A DNA stretch of 51,700 nucleotides from NCBI GenBank assembly GCA_902775105.1, contig CACYLC010000005.1:1-51700 (forward strand), in the 5' to 3' direction. Below are positions 8,336 to 17,535 of this stretch, piece by piece (position 1 is the stretch's first letter; each line of letters opens with the position of its first letter). The position numbers were made by a program, and so were the translations under genes. A model generated the notes under the pieces. The model was not told the origin of the DNA. It did no database searches and saw only the letters and a list, made by a program, of their open reading frames with translations. Origin of the DNA: Oscillospiraceae bacterium (GTDB lineage: Bacteria > Bacillota > Clostridia > Oscillospirales > Oscillospiraceae).

Positions 8336-8572
8336 TTCTACAGCAATGACGAAGCCAAGCGCAAAAAACCGGTTCCAAGCGAGCGGAGAAGGGTGAAAGC
8401 TCCGCAGCACGATTTTGCGCAGGCCACTTCCGAGCTGCCTGCGAGGAGCAGGCCGCTTCACTCCCGTTAACGAGTGTCCGAGATTCCCGCTCAGCGGGAA
8501 AATCAGGGTGGTACCGCGAGCATCTGCCTTCGCCCCTGACGGTCTCTGACCGGGGGCGGAGGTTCTTTTTTG
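8336..8572 (+). promoter_or_regulatory. T-box leader, alanine-specific
   Basis: The T-box core AGGGTGGTACCGCG is at 8505-8518; its TGGT would pair with the ACCA end of uncharged tRNA. Stem I carries AAGGGTGAAAGC near 8389-8400. The likely specifier is GCC (8423-8425) in the context GCAG-GCC-ACTTCCGAG, an Ala codon matching the downstream gene. The terminator hairpin is 8531-8558 (CGCCCC with GGGGCG) followed by a T run ending at 8571. Low charged tRNA-Ala should favour antitermination and raise alaS expression. Confidence 0.9.
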
Positions 8573-8605
8573 GAATAGAACAATCAAGTATGGAGGAAGA
8601 AAAAC

Positions 8606-11263
8606 ATGAAACCCTTTGGCGTAAATGACCTGCGTGAGATGTACCTGAAGTTTTTTGAGACGAAAGGCCATCTCCGTCTGCCCAGCTTTTCCCTGATTCC
8701 CAAAAACGACAAGTCCCTGCTGCTCATCAACGCAGGCATGTCCCCCATGAAGCCCTGGTTTACGGGGGACGAGATCCCGCCCCGCCGCCGTGTCACCACC
8801 TGCCAGAAGTGTATCCGCACCGGCGACATTGAGAACATCGGCAAGACCGCCCGCCACGGCACCTACTTTGAGATGCTGGGCAATTTCTCCTTCGGCGACT
8901 ACTTTAAGACCGAGGCTATCCACTGGGCATGGGAATTTCTGACCAGCCCGGAATGGGTAGGCATTGACCCGGATAAGCTCTACCCCTCCGTCTTTGAGGG
9001 CAACGAGACCACCCCCGCCGACGATGAGGCTTTCAACATTTGGAACAAAGAAATCGGCATTCCCGCCGACCGCATCTACAAGTTCGGTAAGGCGGACAAT
9101 TTCTGGGAACACGGCTCCGGCCCCTGCGGCCCCTGCTCCGAGATCTACTACGACCGGGGCCCGGAGTACGGCTGCGGCAAACCCACCTGCACCGTCGGCT
9201 GCGACTGCGACCGGTATATTGAGGTCTGGAACATCGTTTTCTCCCAGTTTGACAATGACGGCAATAACAACTACACTGAGCTGCGGCAGAAGAATATCGA
9301 CACCGGCATGGGTCTGGAGCGGCTGGCCGTGGTCTGTCAGGACGTCAACTCCCTGTTCGACACCGACACTGTCATGCACATCACCAATAAGGTCTCCGAG
9401 ATCACCGGCGCTCACTATGGCGAGAGCTACAAGAAGGATGTGTCCCTCCGCATCATCACCGACCACATTCGCTCGGCTACCATGATGATCTCCGACGGCG
9501 TGTTGCCCTCCAACGAGGGTCGCGGCTACGTTCTCCGCCGTCTGCTCCGCCGTGCCGCCCGTCACGGTCGGCTGCTGGGTGTGCAGAAGCCCTTCCTCTA
9601 TGAGGTCTGCGACACCGTCATTGAGGTCAACAAGTGCGAATATTCCGATCTCGTCACCCGCCGGGACTATATCGTCCGCATCATCAAAAATGAGGAGGAG
9701 AACTTCGGCCGCACCATCGACGCCGGCCTGAGAATTTTCTCCGATATGCTGGCCGGGCACAAGGCCAAGGGCGAGACCGTCTTTTCCGGCGCTGACGCCT
9801 TTAAGCTCTACGACACCTACGGTTTCCCCATCGACCTGACCCTCGAGATGTGCGAGGACGAGGGCATGACAGTGGATCAGGACGCCTTCCAGTCCGAGAT
9901 GGAGGCGCAGAAGATCCGTGCCCGCGAGGCCCGCAAGGCGCTGGGCGATCTGGGCTGGGAGCGCATTGACCTGGGCGACATTGACAAGACGCCCACTGCC
10001 TTCCTCGGTTACACCGACACCGCCGCCGAGGGCAGGATCGTGGCCATCGTGGAAAATGACGAGCCCTCCGGCACCATCTCTGCCGGGCAGAAGGGCATTC
10101 TCGTGCTGGATCAGACCCCCTTCTACGCAGAGATGGGCGGTCAGGTGGGCGATCACGGTGTCATCACCAACGGCGATAACGTCTTTGTGGTCACCGACAC
10201 CCAAAAGACCAAGGCGGGCAAGTACCTTCACTACGGTGAAGTGACGGAAGGCTCCTTCTCCGTGGATGACGCTGTCGTCTCCACGCTGGATCTGGAGCGC
10301 CGTCAGGCCATTGCCCGCGCCCACTCCGCCACTCACCTGATGCAGAAGGCCCTGCAGATCGTGCTGGGCGACCATGTGCAGCAGGCCGGTTCTCTGGTGG
10401 AGCCGGACTATCTCCGGTTTGACTTCACCCACTTTGCCGCCATCACCCCGGAAGAGCTGCTGGAGATTGAGCGGGTCGTCAACGAATCCATTCTGGAGGG
10501 CTATGACATCGACACCCGGGAGATGCCCATCAAAGAGGCCCAGGAGCTGGGCGCTATGGCACTCTTCTCCGAAAAGTACGGCGATGTGGTCCGGGTGGTC
10601 AATATGGACGGCTACTCCGTGGAGCTTTGCGGCGGCACCCATCTGACCAACACCGCCAAGGTCGGCTCCTTCCACATCATCTCCGAGGGCTCCGTGGCCT
10701 CCGGCGTCCGCCGCATCGAGGCCATTACCGGCAAGCGGAATGTGGAAAATCTGATTGACGTCCAAAAGCACTTCTTTGAGGCTGCCGCCCTCCTCAAGGT
10801 CAAGCCCAACGATCTGGCCCAGCGCATCAGCGCCCAGCTGGGTGAGATCAAAGAGATGAAGAACGTCATCGAGCAGTTTAAGGAGAAGGAGGCGCTGGGC
10901 GAGGCCCGGAACTTCCTGGCCTCCGCCAAGAGCGTGGGCGGTCTCAAGGTCATCACCGCCAACCTGGGCAGCGTGGATGTCCCCGCTCTGCGCAAGATGG
11001 GCGACTTCCTCCGGGATAAGGAACCGAATGTGGTGGCTGTCCTCTCCGCCGTCAACGGGGAGAAGATCTCCTTCCTGGCGGTCAGCGGCAAGGAGGCCGT
11101 CAAGGCCGGCGTCAAGGCCGGCGACGTCATTAAGCAAGTCACCAAAATCTGCGGCGGCTCCGGCGGCGGCAAGCCCGACTCCGCCATGGGCGGCGGCAAG
11201 GACGCTGAAAAGCTGGAAGAGGCTCTGGCTTCTGTGCCTGAGTTCGTCTCCTCCAAACTGTAA
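8606..11263 (+). CDS. alaS: Alanyl-tRNA synthetase
   Basis: Charges tRNA-Ala and edits mischarged Ser/Gly. The 885-residue length is full size. The N-terminal class II core includes KFFETKGHLRLPSFSL and EHGSGPCGPCSEIYYD. The editing domain has the zinc-binding HSATH and CGGTH motifs. The C-terminal DHHA1-type part ends with GGSGGGKPDSAMGGGKD. ATG 8606 has GGAGGAAG upstream. The T-box leader at 8336-8572 controls it. A HIT-family gene follows after 18 bp, so the two are probably co-transcribed. Confidence 0.98.
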   Translation: MKPFGVNDLREMYLKFFETKGHLRLPSFSLIPKNDKSLLLINAGMSPMKPWFTGDEIPPRRRVTTCQKCIRTGDIENIGKTARHGTYFEMLGNFSFGDYFKTEAIHWAWEFLTSPEWVGIDPDKLYPSVFEGNETTPADDEAFNIWNKEIGIPADRIYKFGKADNFWEHGSGPCGPCSEIYYDRGPEYGCGKPTCTVGCDCDRYIEVWNIVFSQFDNDGNNNYTELRQKNIDTGMGLERLAVVCQDVNSLFDTDTVMHITNKVSEITGAHYGESYKKDVSLRIITDHIRSATMMISDGVLPSNEGRGYVLRRLLRRAARHGRLLGVQKPFLYEVCDTVIEVNKCEYSDLVTRRDYIVRIIKNEEENFGRTIDAGLRIFSDMLAGHKAKGETVFSGADAFKLYDTYGFPIDLTLEMCEDEGMTVDQDAFQSEMEAQKIRAREARKALGDLGWERIDLGDIDKTPTAFLGYTDTAAEGRIVAIVENDEPSGTISAGQKGILVLDQTPFYAEMGGQVGDHGVITNGDNVFVVTDTQKTKAGKYLHYGEVTEGSFSVDDAVVSTLDLERRQAIARAHSATHLMQKALQIVLGDHVQQAGSLVEPDYLRFDFTHFAAITPEELLEIERVVNESILEGYDIDTREMPIKEAQELGAMALFSEKYGDVVRVVNMDGYSVELCGGTHLTNTAKVGSFHIISEGSVASGVRRIEAITGKRNVENLIDVQKHFFEAAALLKVKPNDLAQRISAQLGEIKEMKNVIEQFKEKEALGEARNFLASAKSVGGLKVITANLGSVDVPALRKMGDFLRDKEPNVVAVLSAVNGEKISFLAVSGKEAVKAGVKAGDVIKQVTKICGGSGGGKPDSAMGGGKDAEKLEEALASVPEFVSSKL

Positions 11264-11281
11264 TTTCGTGAGGTAAATCAA

Positions 11282-11617
11282 ATGGGTTGTCTGTTTTGTT
11301 CCATTGCCGGAGGAGATATCCCCTCCAAAAAGGTCTACGAGGATGAGCTGGTCTATGCTTTCTACGACATTGACCCGCAGGCTCCTGTCCATTTTCTGGT
11401 AATTCCCAAGGCTCATATCGCCTCCTGCGGGGAGATCACGGCTGAAAATTCTGCCGTAGTCGGCCACTGCTTCGAGGTCATCTCCAAGGTGGCAAAGGAC
11501 TTGGGTATCGAGTCCTTCCGTGTCGTCTCCAACTGCGGCGAGCAGGCGGGGCAGTCTGTCCCCCACCTCCACTTCCATGTGCTGGCAGGGCGGGATATGA
11601 CCTGGCCTCCCGGCTGA
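11282..11617 (+). CDS. HIT-family (HinT-like) nucleotide hydrolase
   Basis: A 111-residue protein of the HinT/HIT purine nucleoside phosphoramidase type. It begins with the zinc-style [20 protein letters not shown] and carries the catalytic histidine triad HLHFHVLAG (His95, His97, His99). HinT enzymes hydrolyse AMP-lysine or aminoacyl-AMP adducts. Being 18 bp after alaS, whose product makes alanyl-AMP, hints at removal of leaked aminoacyl-adenylate, but this is inference. A terminator follows at 11640-11673. Confidence 0.93.
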   Translation: MGCLFCSIAGGDIPSKKVYEDELVYAFYDIDPQAPVHFLVIPKAHIASCGEITAENSAVVGHCFEVISKVAKDLGIESFRVVSNCGEQAGQSVPHLHFHVLAGRDMTWPPG

Positions 11618-11639
11618 TTCGGACACCTACACGCTTTCC

Positions 11640-11673
11640 CGGCAGATGCAGCTTGCTGCGTCTGCCGATTTTT
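11640..11673 (+). terminator. Terminator of the alaS-HIT operon
   Basis: GGCAGATGCAGC and GCTGCGTCTGCC form a tight stem, followed by ATTTTTG. Confidence 0.75.
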
Positions 11674-11701
11674 GTTCACAAAAAGTTTGCAGGCCGGCAG
11701 A

Positions 11702-11730
11702 TTGACACCGGGCATACTGAAGGGTATAGT
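11702..11730 (+). promoter_or_regulatory. Strong promoter for rubrerythrin
   Basis: TTGACA (11702-11707), 17 bp, TATAGT (11725-11730), 66 bp upstream of the ATG. Confidence 0.8.
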
Positions 11731-11796
11731 AAAACCAGTTTACAAGTGATAGAAAATACCCAAACCATGTCAAAATCCACGAAGGAGGAACCAAAA

Positions 11797-12339
11797 ATGG
11801 CAGAGAACAAATACGCAGGCACGCAGACCGAGAAGAATCTGGAGGCCGCCTTCGCCGGGGAATCTCAGGCGAGAAACAAGTACACTTACTTCGCCTCCAA
11901 GGCAAAAAAAGAGGGCTTTGAGCAGATTGCCGCACTCTTCCTCAAGACGGCGGACAACGAGAAGGAGCACGCCAAGATGTGGTTCAAGGAGCTGAACGGC
12001 ATCGGCAACACCGCTCAGAATCTGGAGGCCGCCGCCAATGGCGAGAACTACGAGTGGACGGATATGTACGAGAACTTTGCCAAGACCGCCGAGGCAGAGG
12101 GCTTCCCGGAGCTGGCCGCCAAATTCCGCATGGTAGGCGCCATTGAGCGGCATCACGAGGAGCGGTACCGGGCGCTTCTCCGCAATGTGGAAATGCAGGA
12201 GGTCTTCCAGAAGAGTGAGGTCAAGGTCTGGGAGTGCCGCAACTGCGGTCACATTGTGGTCGGGACTCAGGCGCCGGAGGTCTGCCCGGTCTGCGCCCAT
12301 CCCCAGAGTTATTTTGAGATCAACGCGGAAAATTATTGA
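11797..12339 (+). CDS. Rubrerythrin
   Basis: Non-haem diiron peroxidase of anaerobes that reduces hydrogen peroxide, taking electrons through its rubredoxin domain. The 180-residue protein has a ferritin-like domain (about 1-140) with carboxylate/His ligands in [34 protein letters not shown] and ERHHEERY, and a C-terminal rubredoxin-like knuckle pair (CRNCG and CPVCAHP). ATG 11797 is preceded by GAAGGAGGAACC; a longer frame begins at 11653, but the extra residues are unlike rubrerythrin. Monocistronic from a near-consensus promoter, fitting a constitutively high oxidative defence protein. Confidence 0.97.
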   Translation: MAENKYAGTQTEKNLEAAFAGESQARNKYTYFASKAKKEGFEQIAALFLKTADNEKEHAKMWFKELNGIGNTAQNLEAAANGENYEWTDMYENFAKTAEAEGFPELAAKFRMVGAIERHHEERYRALLRNVEMQEVFQKSEVKVWECRNCGHIVVGTQAPEVCPVCAHPQSYFEINAENY

Positions 12340-12411
12340 TCTTCCCCCGCACTGCCCCATCCCGAAGTGGGGCAGTGTGTCAGTTCAGGCAGAAATGAGG
12401 AAACAAGAACT

Positions 12412-14772
12412 ATGAGCAGCATCCCCAAAAAGAAGGGCAAACGGAAGTGGCGTATTCCGGTGATTGTTGTGGCCGTCCTGGCTGCGATTATCCTGATCCC
12501 CCGCTTTCTCTCCCCCACACACCAAGGCAGCGCCACCGCTCCCGCTTCAACCTCCAATCTCCGCTCTGCCACCGCTGAGACCGGTTCCATCACCTCCGCC
12601 GTCTCCGGTTCCGGTACACTGAAAAGCGCCGACGCTGAGGAGATCACCGTCCCCTCCGGCGTGGAGATCGACACGGTCTTTGTCTCCGCCGGAGATCAGG
12701 TCGTGCAGGGAGCGCTTCTCGCCACGGTAGACCGGAACTCCGTCCTCACCGTATTGGCCGATATCCAGAGCCAGCTGGACGATCTGGATGAGGAGCTGAA
12801 GGACAAAGCGGACGACAAGGTCTCCGCCAATGTCAAGGCGGGCGTCTCCGGCCGTGTGAAGCTGATCTATGCCGAAGCGGGAGACGGCGCCGCCGCGGTG
12901 ACTGCCCGGTGCGGAGGACTTCTGGTTCTCTCTCTGGACGGCAAAATGGCCGTCACGCTCCCCATCTCTGACGCCGTGGGCATCGGAGACGACGTGACAG
13001 TCACGCTTCCGGACGGATCAACCGAGGACGGCACCGTCTCGGAATACACCTCCGACGGTATGGTAGTGACCCTCACTGACAACGGCCCGGTCTATGGCGA
13101 CACCGTTTCCGTGACCGCAAAAGACGAAGTTGACCTCGGCTCCGGCGCTCTTTACATCCACAGTCCGCTCACTGTCACCGGCTATACCGGAACCGTCTCT
13201 TCTGTAAAGGTGAAAGAAAACGAGAAGGTCTCCGCCAGCACCGTGCTCATCAAGCTCAGTGACCTGGGGCACACGGCGGAGTATAACGCCCTTCTGGCAC
13301 AGCGGGAGGAACTGACCGGCCAGATCCAGACCCTTACCGCCCTCTACCAGAACAATACCCTCACCGCCCCTTTTGACGGGACAGTGCAATCTGTAACATC
13401 GGACGCGGAAACCACCGTCTCTGCTGACGCCTCCGCCTCTGCTTATGCCGCCGGTTACAGCGGATTCAGTATGCCCACTGTCTCCGCCTCCCGCATCACC
13501 CTGCAAAGCGCCCCCACCACCTCTGAAGGGTCGGAACAGACCCCTGCCGAGCCCGCCGAGGCGGCTCAGCCCCAGCAGCCCGCCGAACCGCTTCAGCCCG
13601 ATCAGCCGGTTCAGCCCGAGCAGCCGGTTCAGCCCGAGCAGCCCGCCGGGACCGTCTCCGTCCCCCTCGTCGCCGCAGTTACCCTGACCGGCGGACAGAT
13701 GGCCGACTATGCCGGTCAGTTCACGCTGACCCTCACCGGAGACGGAGTGAGTCAGGAGAAGGTCAATGATGCAAACGGCATCGTCACCTTTGATCCCCTC
13801 GCCTTTGGCCAGTCCGGCACCTATCTGTACCAGCTCACCCAAAAGGCCGGGACAGACAGCAGCGTCCGGTATGACACGGAGACCGTCTACACGATCATCA
13901 TTCAGGTCGCCGCCGGAGCAGACGGCAAACTCACCGCCTCCGTCTTGCCCGATACCGCTACACTGATTTTTTCCAACACCATCGGCACTGAGCAGCCCGC
14001 TCAAGCGCCCTCCGGCGGCGGCGATCCGTCTTCTGCGGTCATTCCCGATGATCTGGGCGATCTCAGCGGCTACACTGGCGGCAGCGCTGTCAATTTCAGC
14101 GGCACAGGCGGGCTCAGTGGGCTCAGTGGCGTAAGCGGGCTCAGTGGCGTAAGCGGGCTCAGCGGCACATCCGTTGACACGGATTCCCTTGCCCAGGCAG
14201 CGGCATCCGCTTCTTCCGGCAGCGTCTCGGAGACCACAGTGCTCACCCTTTCCCCCAACGACCATATGACCGTCAGCGTCAGTGTGGATGAGCTGGACAT
14301 CCTCTCCGTTCAGAAAGGACAGACCGCCTCTGTCACCGTTGACGCTCTTGGCGACGTCCCCATCTCCGGCACTGTCACCGGCATCGACACCACCGGCACT
14401 GCCTCCGGCGGCGTGACCAAATATACCATTGAGGTCACCATTGACAAAACGGAACAGATGCTGGCCAATATGAACGCCTCGGTGGAGATCGTCATTGACA
14501 AGGCGGAAAACTGCCTGACCATTCCCGAGGCTGCACTCAATCAAACGGGCACCCGAACCTTTGTCTACACCGGATATGACGAGGCAACGGGTACACCGAG
14601 CGGGGAAGTTGAAGTCTCCACCGGTGTCTCCGACGGCACCAATGTGGCAATCACTGGCGGTCTGTCGGAAGGCGATACCGTCTACTACATCTATAACGAC
14701 GCCGGCAACGCCATGAACTTCGGCTTCTACGGCGGCGGCCCTATGGGCGGCAGACCGGGAGGTCAGCAATGA
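12412..14772 (+). CDS. MacA-like efflux adaptor with an inserted pilin-type (FctA/Spy0128-like) domain
   Basis: A 786-residue HlyD/MacA-family adaptor. A basic N-terminus and one membrane helix (about 10-30) are followed by biotinyl-lipoyl-like segments (ITVPSGVEIDTVFVSAGDQV; later TAPFDGTVQSV), a coiled-coil piece (LLAQREELTGQIQTL) and the adaptor beta-barrel (MTVSVSVDELDILSVQKGQ). Unusually, between the second lipoyl half and the barrel sits a Pro-Gln-Glu-rich linker, a domain at about residues 413-526 resembling streptococcal pilin isopeptide domains (GIVTFDPLAFGQSGTYLYQL, YTIIIQVAAGADGKLTASV, IFSNT), then a Gly-Leu-Ser linker. The Lys expected for the isopeptide bond appears replaced. ATGA overlap couples it to the ATPase gene. 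Confidence 0.85.
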   Translation: MSSIPKKKGKRKWRIPVIVVAVLAAIILIPRFLSPTHQGSATAPASTSNLRSATAETGSITSAVSGSGTLKSADAEEITVPSGVEIDTVFVSAGDQVVQGALLATVDRNSVLTVLADIQSQLDDLDEELKDKADDKVSANVKAGVSGRVKLIYAEAGDGAAAVTARCGGLLVLSLDGKMAVTLPISDAVGIGDDVTVTLPDGSTEDGTVSEYTSDGMVVTLTDNGPVYGDTVSVTAKDEVDLGSGALYIHSPLTVTGYTGTVSSVKVKENEKVSASTVLIKLSDLGHTAEYNALLAQREELTGQIQTLTALYQNNTLTAPFDGTVQSVTSDAETTVSADASASAYAAGYSGFSMPTVSASRITLQSAPTTSEGSEQTPAEPAEAAQPQQPAEPLQPDQPVQPEQPVQPEQPAGTVSVPLVAAVTLTGGQMADYAGQFTLTLTGDGVSQEKVNDANGIVTFDPLAFGQSGTYLYQLTQKAGTDSSVRYDTETVYTIIIQVAAGADGKLTASVLPDTATLIFSNTIGTEQPAQAPSGGGDPSSAVIPDDLGDLSGYTGGSAVNFSGTGGLSGLSGVSGLSGVSGLSGTSVDTDSLAQAAASASSGSVSETTVLTLSPNDHMTVSVSVDELDILSVQKGQTASVTVDALGDVPISGTVTGIDTTGTASGGVTKYTIEVTIDKTEQMLANMNASVEIVIDKAENCLTIPEAALNQTGTRTFVYTGYDEATGTPSGEVEVSTGVSDGTNVAITGGLSEGDTVYYIYNDAGNAMNFGFYGGGPMGGRPGGQQ

Positions 14773-15443
14773 TCGTTTTGCAGGACGTCTGTAAGACCTA
14801 CGAGATGGGCGACGAGGTCGTCCGGGCACTGGATCACGCCAATATGCACATCCGTCAGGGAGAATTCGTGGGGATCATCGGCCCCTCCGGCAGCGGAAAA
14901 TCCACTTTGATGAACATTATTGGCTGTCTGGATCTGGCCACCAGCGGCACCTATCTGCTGGACGGCCAGCCCATCGAGGATTACAGCGAAAATGAACTGG
15001 CCAAGGTGCGCAATAAGAAGATCGGCTTTATCTTCCAGAACTTTAACCTCATTACTAAATTGACCGCCGAGGAGAACGTAGAGCTGCCCCTCATCTATCA
15101 GCGCATCCCCATGCGGGAGCGGCAGGAGCGGGTGGAGGCCGCCCTCAACCGGGTAGGGCTTTGGAAGCGCCGTCATCACAAGCCCACCGAGCTCTCCGGC
15201 GGTCAGCAGCAGCGGGTGGCCATTGCGAGAGCATTGGTGACCAGACCCTCCCTCTTTTTGGCGGACGAGCCCACCGGCAATCTGGACTCCCACACCAGCG
15301 AGGAGATCATGGACATCTTCCACGAGCTCCACGAGCAGAGCAACACCATTGTCCTCATCACCCACGACAACGACGTGGCGGAACAGGCCGCCCGGCGCAT
15401 CCGCATCCGCGACGGGCACGTTTCGGAGGTGATTGACCCATGA
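14769..15443 (+). CDS. MacB-type ABC transporter ATP-binding protein
   Basis: A 224-residue ATPase of the LolD/MacB class that powers mechanotransmission-type export with the FtsX-like permease next to it. Walker [14 protein letters not shown]-loop FIFQNFNLI, signature LSGGQQQRVAIARAL, Walker B LFLADEPTGNLD and the switch His in LITHDND are all intact. The start ATGA overlaps the adaptor stop, and its own stop overlaps the permease start (15440-15443), so the three genes are translationally coupled. The exported substrate cannot be told; peptides, lipids or antibiotics are typical for the family. Confidence 0.95.
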   Translation: MIVLQDVCKTYEMGDEVVRALDHANMHIRQGEFVGIIGPSGSGKSTLMNIIGCLDLATSGTYLLDGQPIEDYSENELAKVRNKKIGFIFQNFNLITKLTAEENVELPLIYQRIPMRERQERVEAALNRVGLWKRRHHKPTELSGGQQQRVAIARALVTRPSLFLADEPTGNLDSHTSEEIMDIFHELHEQSNTIVLITHDNDVAEQAARRIRIRDGHVSEVIDP

Positions 15444-16624
15444 TCTGGCAATCGGCAAAGATGGCGCTCAAGTCGGTCATGGGCAGCAAGGTGCGTTCCT
15501 TCCTCACCATGCTGGGTATTATCATTGGTGTGTTCGCCCTTGTGGTGCTGGTCTCTCTGGTAGACGGAGCCACCGGCTACGTCACCGACACCATCTCCAG
15601 CCTGGGCAGCAGCTATGTCACCGTCTCTGTCTCCGACGACAAGGGAAGGTCCCTGCACCTGGCCGATCTGGACGGCATTATGGAGGAGGGCATCGGTCTT
15701 GCCGCCCCCATGGCACAGACCAGCGCCACCGGCAAAAGCGGCCGGGAGAGCGACTCCGTCATTCTCTACGGCACCACTCCGGTCTATCAGACGGTCAATG
15801 GCATCACAGTGGCCTACGGCACCTTTCTCCGGCAGACGGACGTGGACAACCACAACTATGTCTGCGTCATCAATCAGACTATGGCGGAGGATCTGATGGG
15901 CGGCGTGGACTGTCTGGGGCAGGCAGTGACTCTCAATGGTCTGAAATTTACCGTCATCGGCATTCTCTCCGACGACGATGAATCACTGACCAGCCTGTTT
16001 ACCGCCGGCCTCATGTCCGCCTACATCCCCTATACCACCGCCCAACGGGTGGGCAGCAGCATCTCCTCCACCATCGACACCTTTTATCTCTCCCCCATGG
16101 ACGGCAGCACGGTAGACGAGACCAAGGAGCACATCACCGACTATCTCATGGAGCGTTTCGACCGTGATGAGGACGCCTTTGACCTCTCGGATCTCTCCCT
16201 GATCGAGGACGCCATGAGTGAGGTGACGGGCATGCTTGAGACGCTGCTGGGCGGCATTGCGGCCATCTCCCTCATCGTGGGCGGGATCGGCATTATGAAT
16301 ATCATGCTGGTTTCCGTCACCGAGCGCACCAGAGAGATCGGCATCCGCAAGGCCATCGGTGCCAGTCGCTGGGTGATCATGCTCCAGTTTCTCATCGAGG
16401 CGCTGGTGCTCAGTCTGGTGGGGTGTATGCTGGGTCTGCTGCTTTCGGCAGCGGCGCTGATCGTCATCTCTCAATTTGCGGACAATGTAAACTTTACCGT
16501 CTCCCCCGGCGTTGCGTGGGTGGCCATCATCTTCTCCCTCGCCATCGGCCTGCTCTTCGGACTCTACCCCGCCAACAAGGCAGCGAAAAAGCCGCCCATC
16601 GAGGCGCTTCGGTACGGAGAGTGA
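15440..16624 (+). CDS. MacB/FtsX-type ABC transporter permease
   Basis: A 394-residue protein with an N-terminal membrane helix (SFLTMLGIIIGVFALVVLVSLV), a large MacB_PCD extracellular domain (about 45-260) and three C-terminal helices, with the conserved cytoplasmic segment VTERTREIGIRKAIGAS between the first two of these. The C-terminus GLYPANKAAKKPPIEALRYGE is typical. Together with the adaptor and ATPase it makes a MacAB-like system. In a monoderm host, such systems export across a single membrane and wall. A terminator follows at 16661-16699. Confidence 0.95.
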   Translation: MIWQSAKMALKSVMGSKVRSFLTMLGIIIGVFALVVLVSLVDGATGYVTDTISSLGSSYVTVSVSDDKGRSLHLADLDGIMEEGIGLAAPMAQTSATGKSGRESDSVILYGTTPVYQTVNGITVAYGTFLRQTDVDNHNYVCVINQTMAEDLMGGVDCLGQAVTLNGLKFTVIGILSDDDESLTSLFTAGLMSAYIPYTTAQRVGSSISSTIDTFYLSPMDGSTVDETKEHITDYLMERFDRDEDAFDLSDLSLIEDAMSEVTGMLETLLGGIAAISLIVGGIGIMNIMLVSVTERTREIGIRKAIGASRWVIMLQFLIEALVLSLVGCMLGLLLSAAALIVISQFADNVNFTVSPGVAWVAIIFSLAIGLLFGLYPANKAAKKPPIEALRYGE

Positions 16625-16660
16625 CGGGGAGCGATTGCCAGAATGTTTCCCTCCTACGAC

Positions 16661-16699
16661 AAAAAAGCGCTTTGCACGCTGATGCAAGGCGCTTTTGTT
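16661..16699. terminator. Terminator between efflux operon and GNAT gene (convergent)
   Basis: AAAAAGCGC and GCGCTTTT flank an inner stem of TTGCA/TGCAA; usable from both sides. Confidence 0.8.
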
Positions 16700-16701
16700 A
16701 T

Positions 16702-17307
16702 TTACACGTTTTCAATCCCCAGCCCCCGGAGCACATCCCCGCTCAATTCCGGGAACGGGACAACGGGATCCGGCGCATCGGGATGCTCTCCCAGCAGCTT
16801 TTCCATCCACACCATGTCGTACCATGTGCCGAACTTATAGCCGCACTTGTAAAACCGTCCCACCAGCCTGTAGCCCAGATGCTCATGGAACCGAACGCTG
16901 TTCCGGGTCAGATGCTCATCCTCCACCTCCGGGTAGCCGATGCAGGCATTCAGATTGAGGATATGCTGCGCACCGGAGATGTCCTCCAACGCCTGATAGA
17001 GCCTGCGTCCGAGGCCGTTCCTGCGCTGATCCTCCCGCAGATAGATGGTGGTCTCCACCGACCAGTCATAGGCGGCGCGCCCCTTGAAGGTGCCGGTATA
17101 GGCATATCCCACGATCTCCCCGCCCCGCTGCGCCACAATGTAGGGATACTTTTTCAACGTATGAGTGATCCTCGACCGAAATTCTTCTGTGTCAGGCACA
17201 TCGTATTCAAAGGTGATGGCAGTTTTCTCCACATAGGGAGCATAGATCGCCAGAAGCTCCTCTGCATCCTCCGGTGTGGCCACACGGATCCAGGTTTCGT
17301 CTTTCAT
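16702..17307 (-). CDS. GNAT N-acetyltransferase, phosphinothricin/MnaT-like
   Basis: A 201-residue GNAT enzyme resembling the Pat/MnaT group that acetylates amino groups of phosphinothricin or methionine derivatives. Seen are IRVATPEDAEELLAIYAPYVEKTAITFEYDVP at the N-terminus, the acetyl-CoA motif REDQRRNGLGRRLYQAL and the NLNACIGYPE and FHEHLGYRLVGRF segments. Two ATGs lie six bases apart (17313 and 17307); 17307 gives GGGAGG a better spacing. Upstream frame extensions to 17454 look non-coding. No partner gene. The real substrate is unknown. Confidence 0.88.
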   Translation of the reverse strand: MKDETWIRVATPEDAEELLAIYAPYVEKTAITFEYDVPDTEEFRSRITHTLKKYPYIVAQRGGEIVGYAYTGTFKGRAAYDWSVETTIYLREDQRRNGLGRRLYQALEDISGAQHILNLNACIGYPEVEDEHLTRNSVRFHEHLGYRLVGRFYKCGYKFGTWYDMVWMEKLLGEHPDAPDPVVPFPELSGDVLRGLGIENV

Positions 17308-17535
17308 TCCCATCTTCCTCCCGCCCGCTCTCCTGTCATGCACATTATGTGTCATGGGGACGGCTGGCAAAATCTGCCGTTTATGATACAGTCTCCCCCG
17401 GTCTTTGTCAACCGCAGACCGCTGAAGCCTGCCCTTTTCCCCCATTCTCCTCACATAAGAACGCTCAATTTGGGAAAAGATAAAGGCAGGAATCAGTTTT
17501 ACCGGTCAGAGAATCGTCGTTCTACGGAGGGTGCT

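Noticed and set aside
8279..11626. Very long minus-strand open frame (1115 codons) opposite alaS
   Set aside because: It mirrors the codon pattern of alaS and its neighbour; GC-rich third positions keep the opposite strand open. alaS motifs are unmistakable.
13018..14829. 603-codon minus-strand frame opposite the adaptor gene
   Set aside because: Shadow of the coding strand, Gly/Val-rich with no domain.
16423..17535. Long N-terminal extension of the Rieske oxidoreductase frame
   Set aside because: It runs antisense to the GNAT gene; homology, RBS and flavoprotein start all point to 17536.
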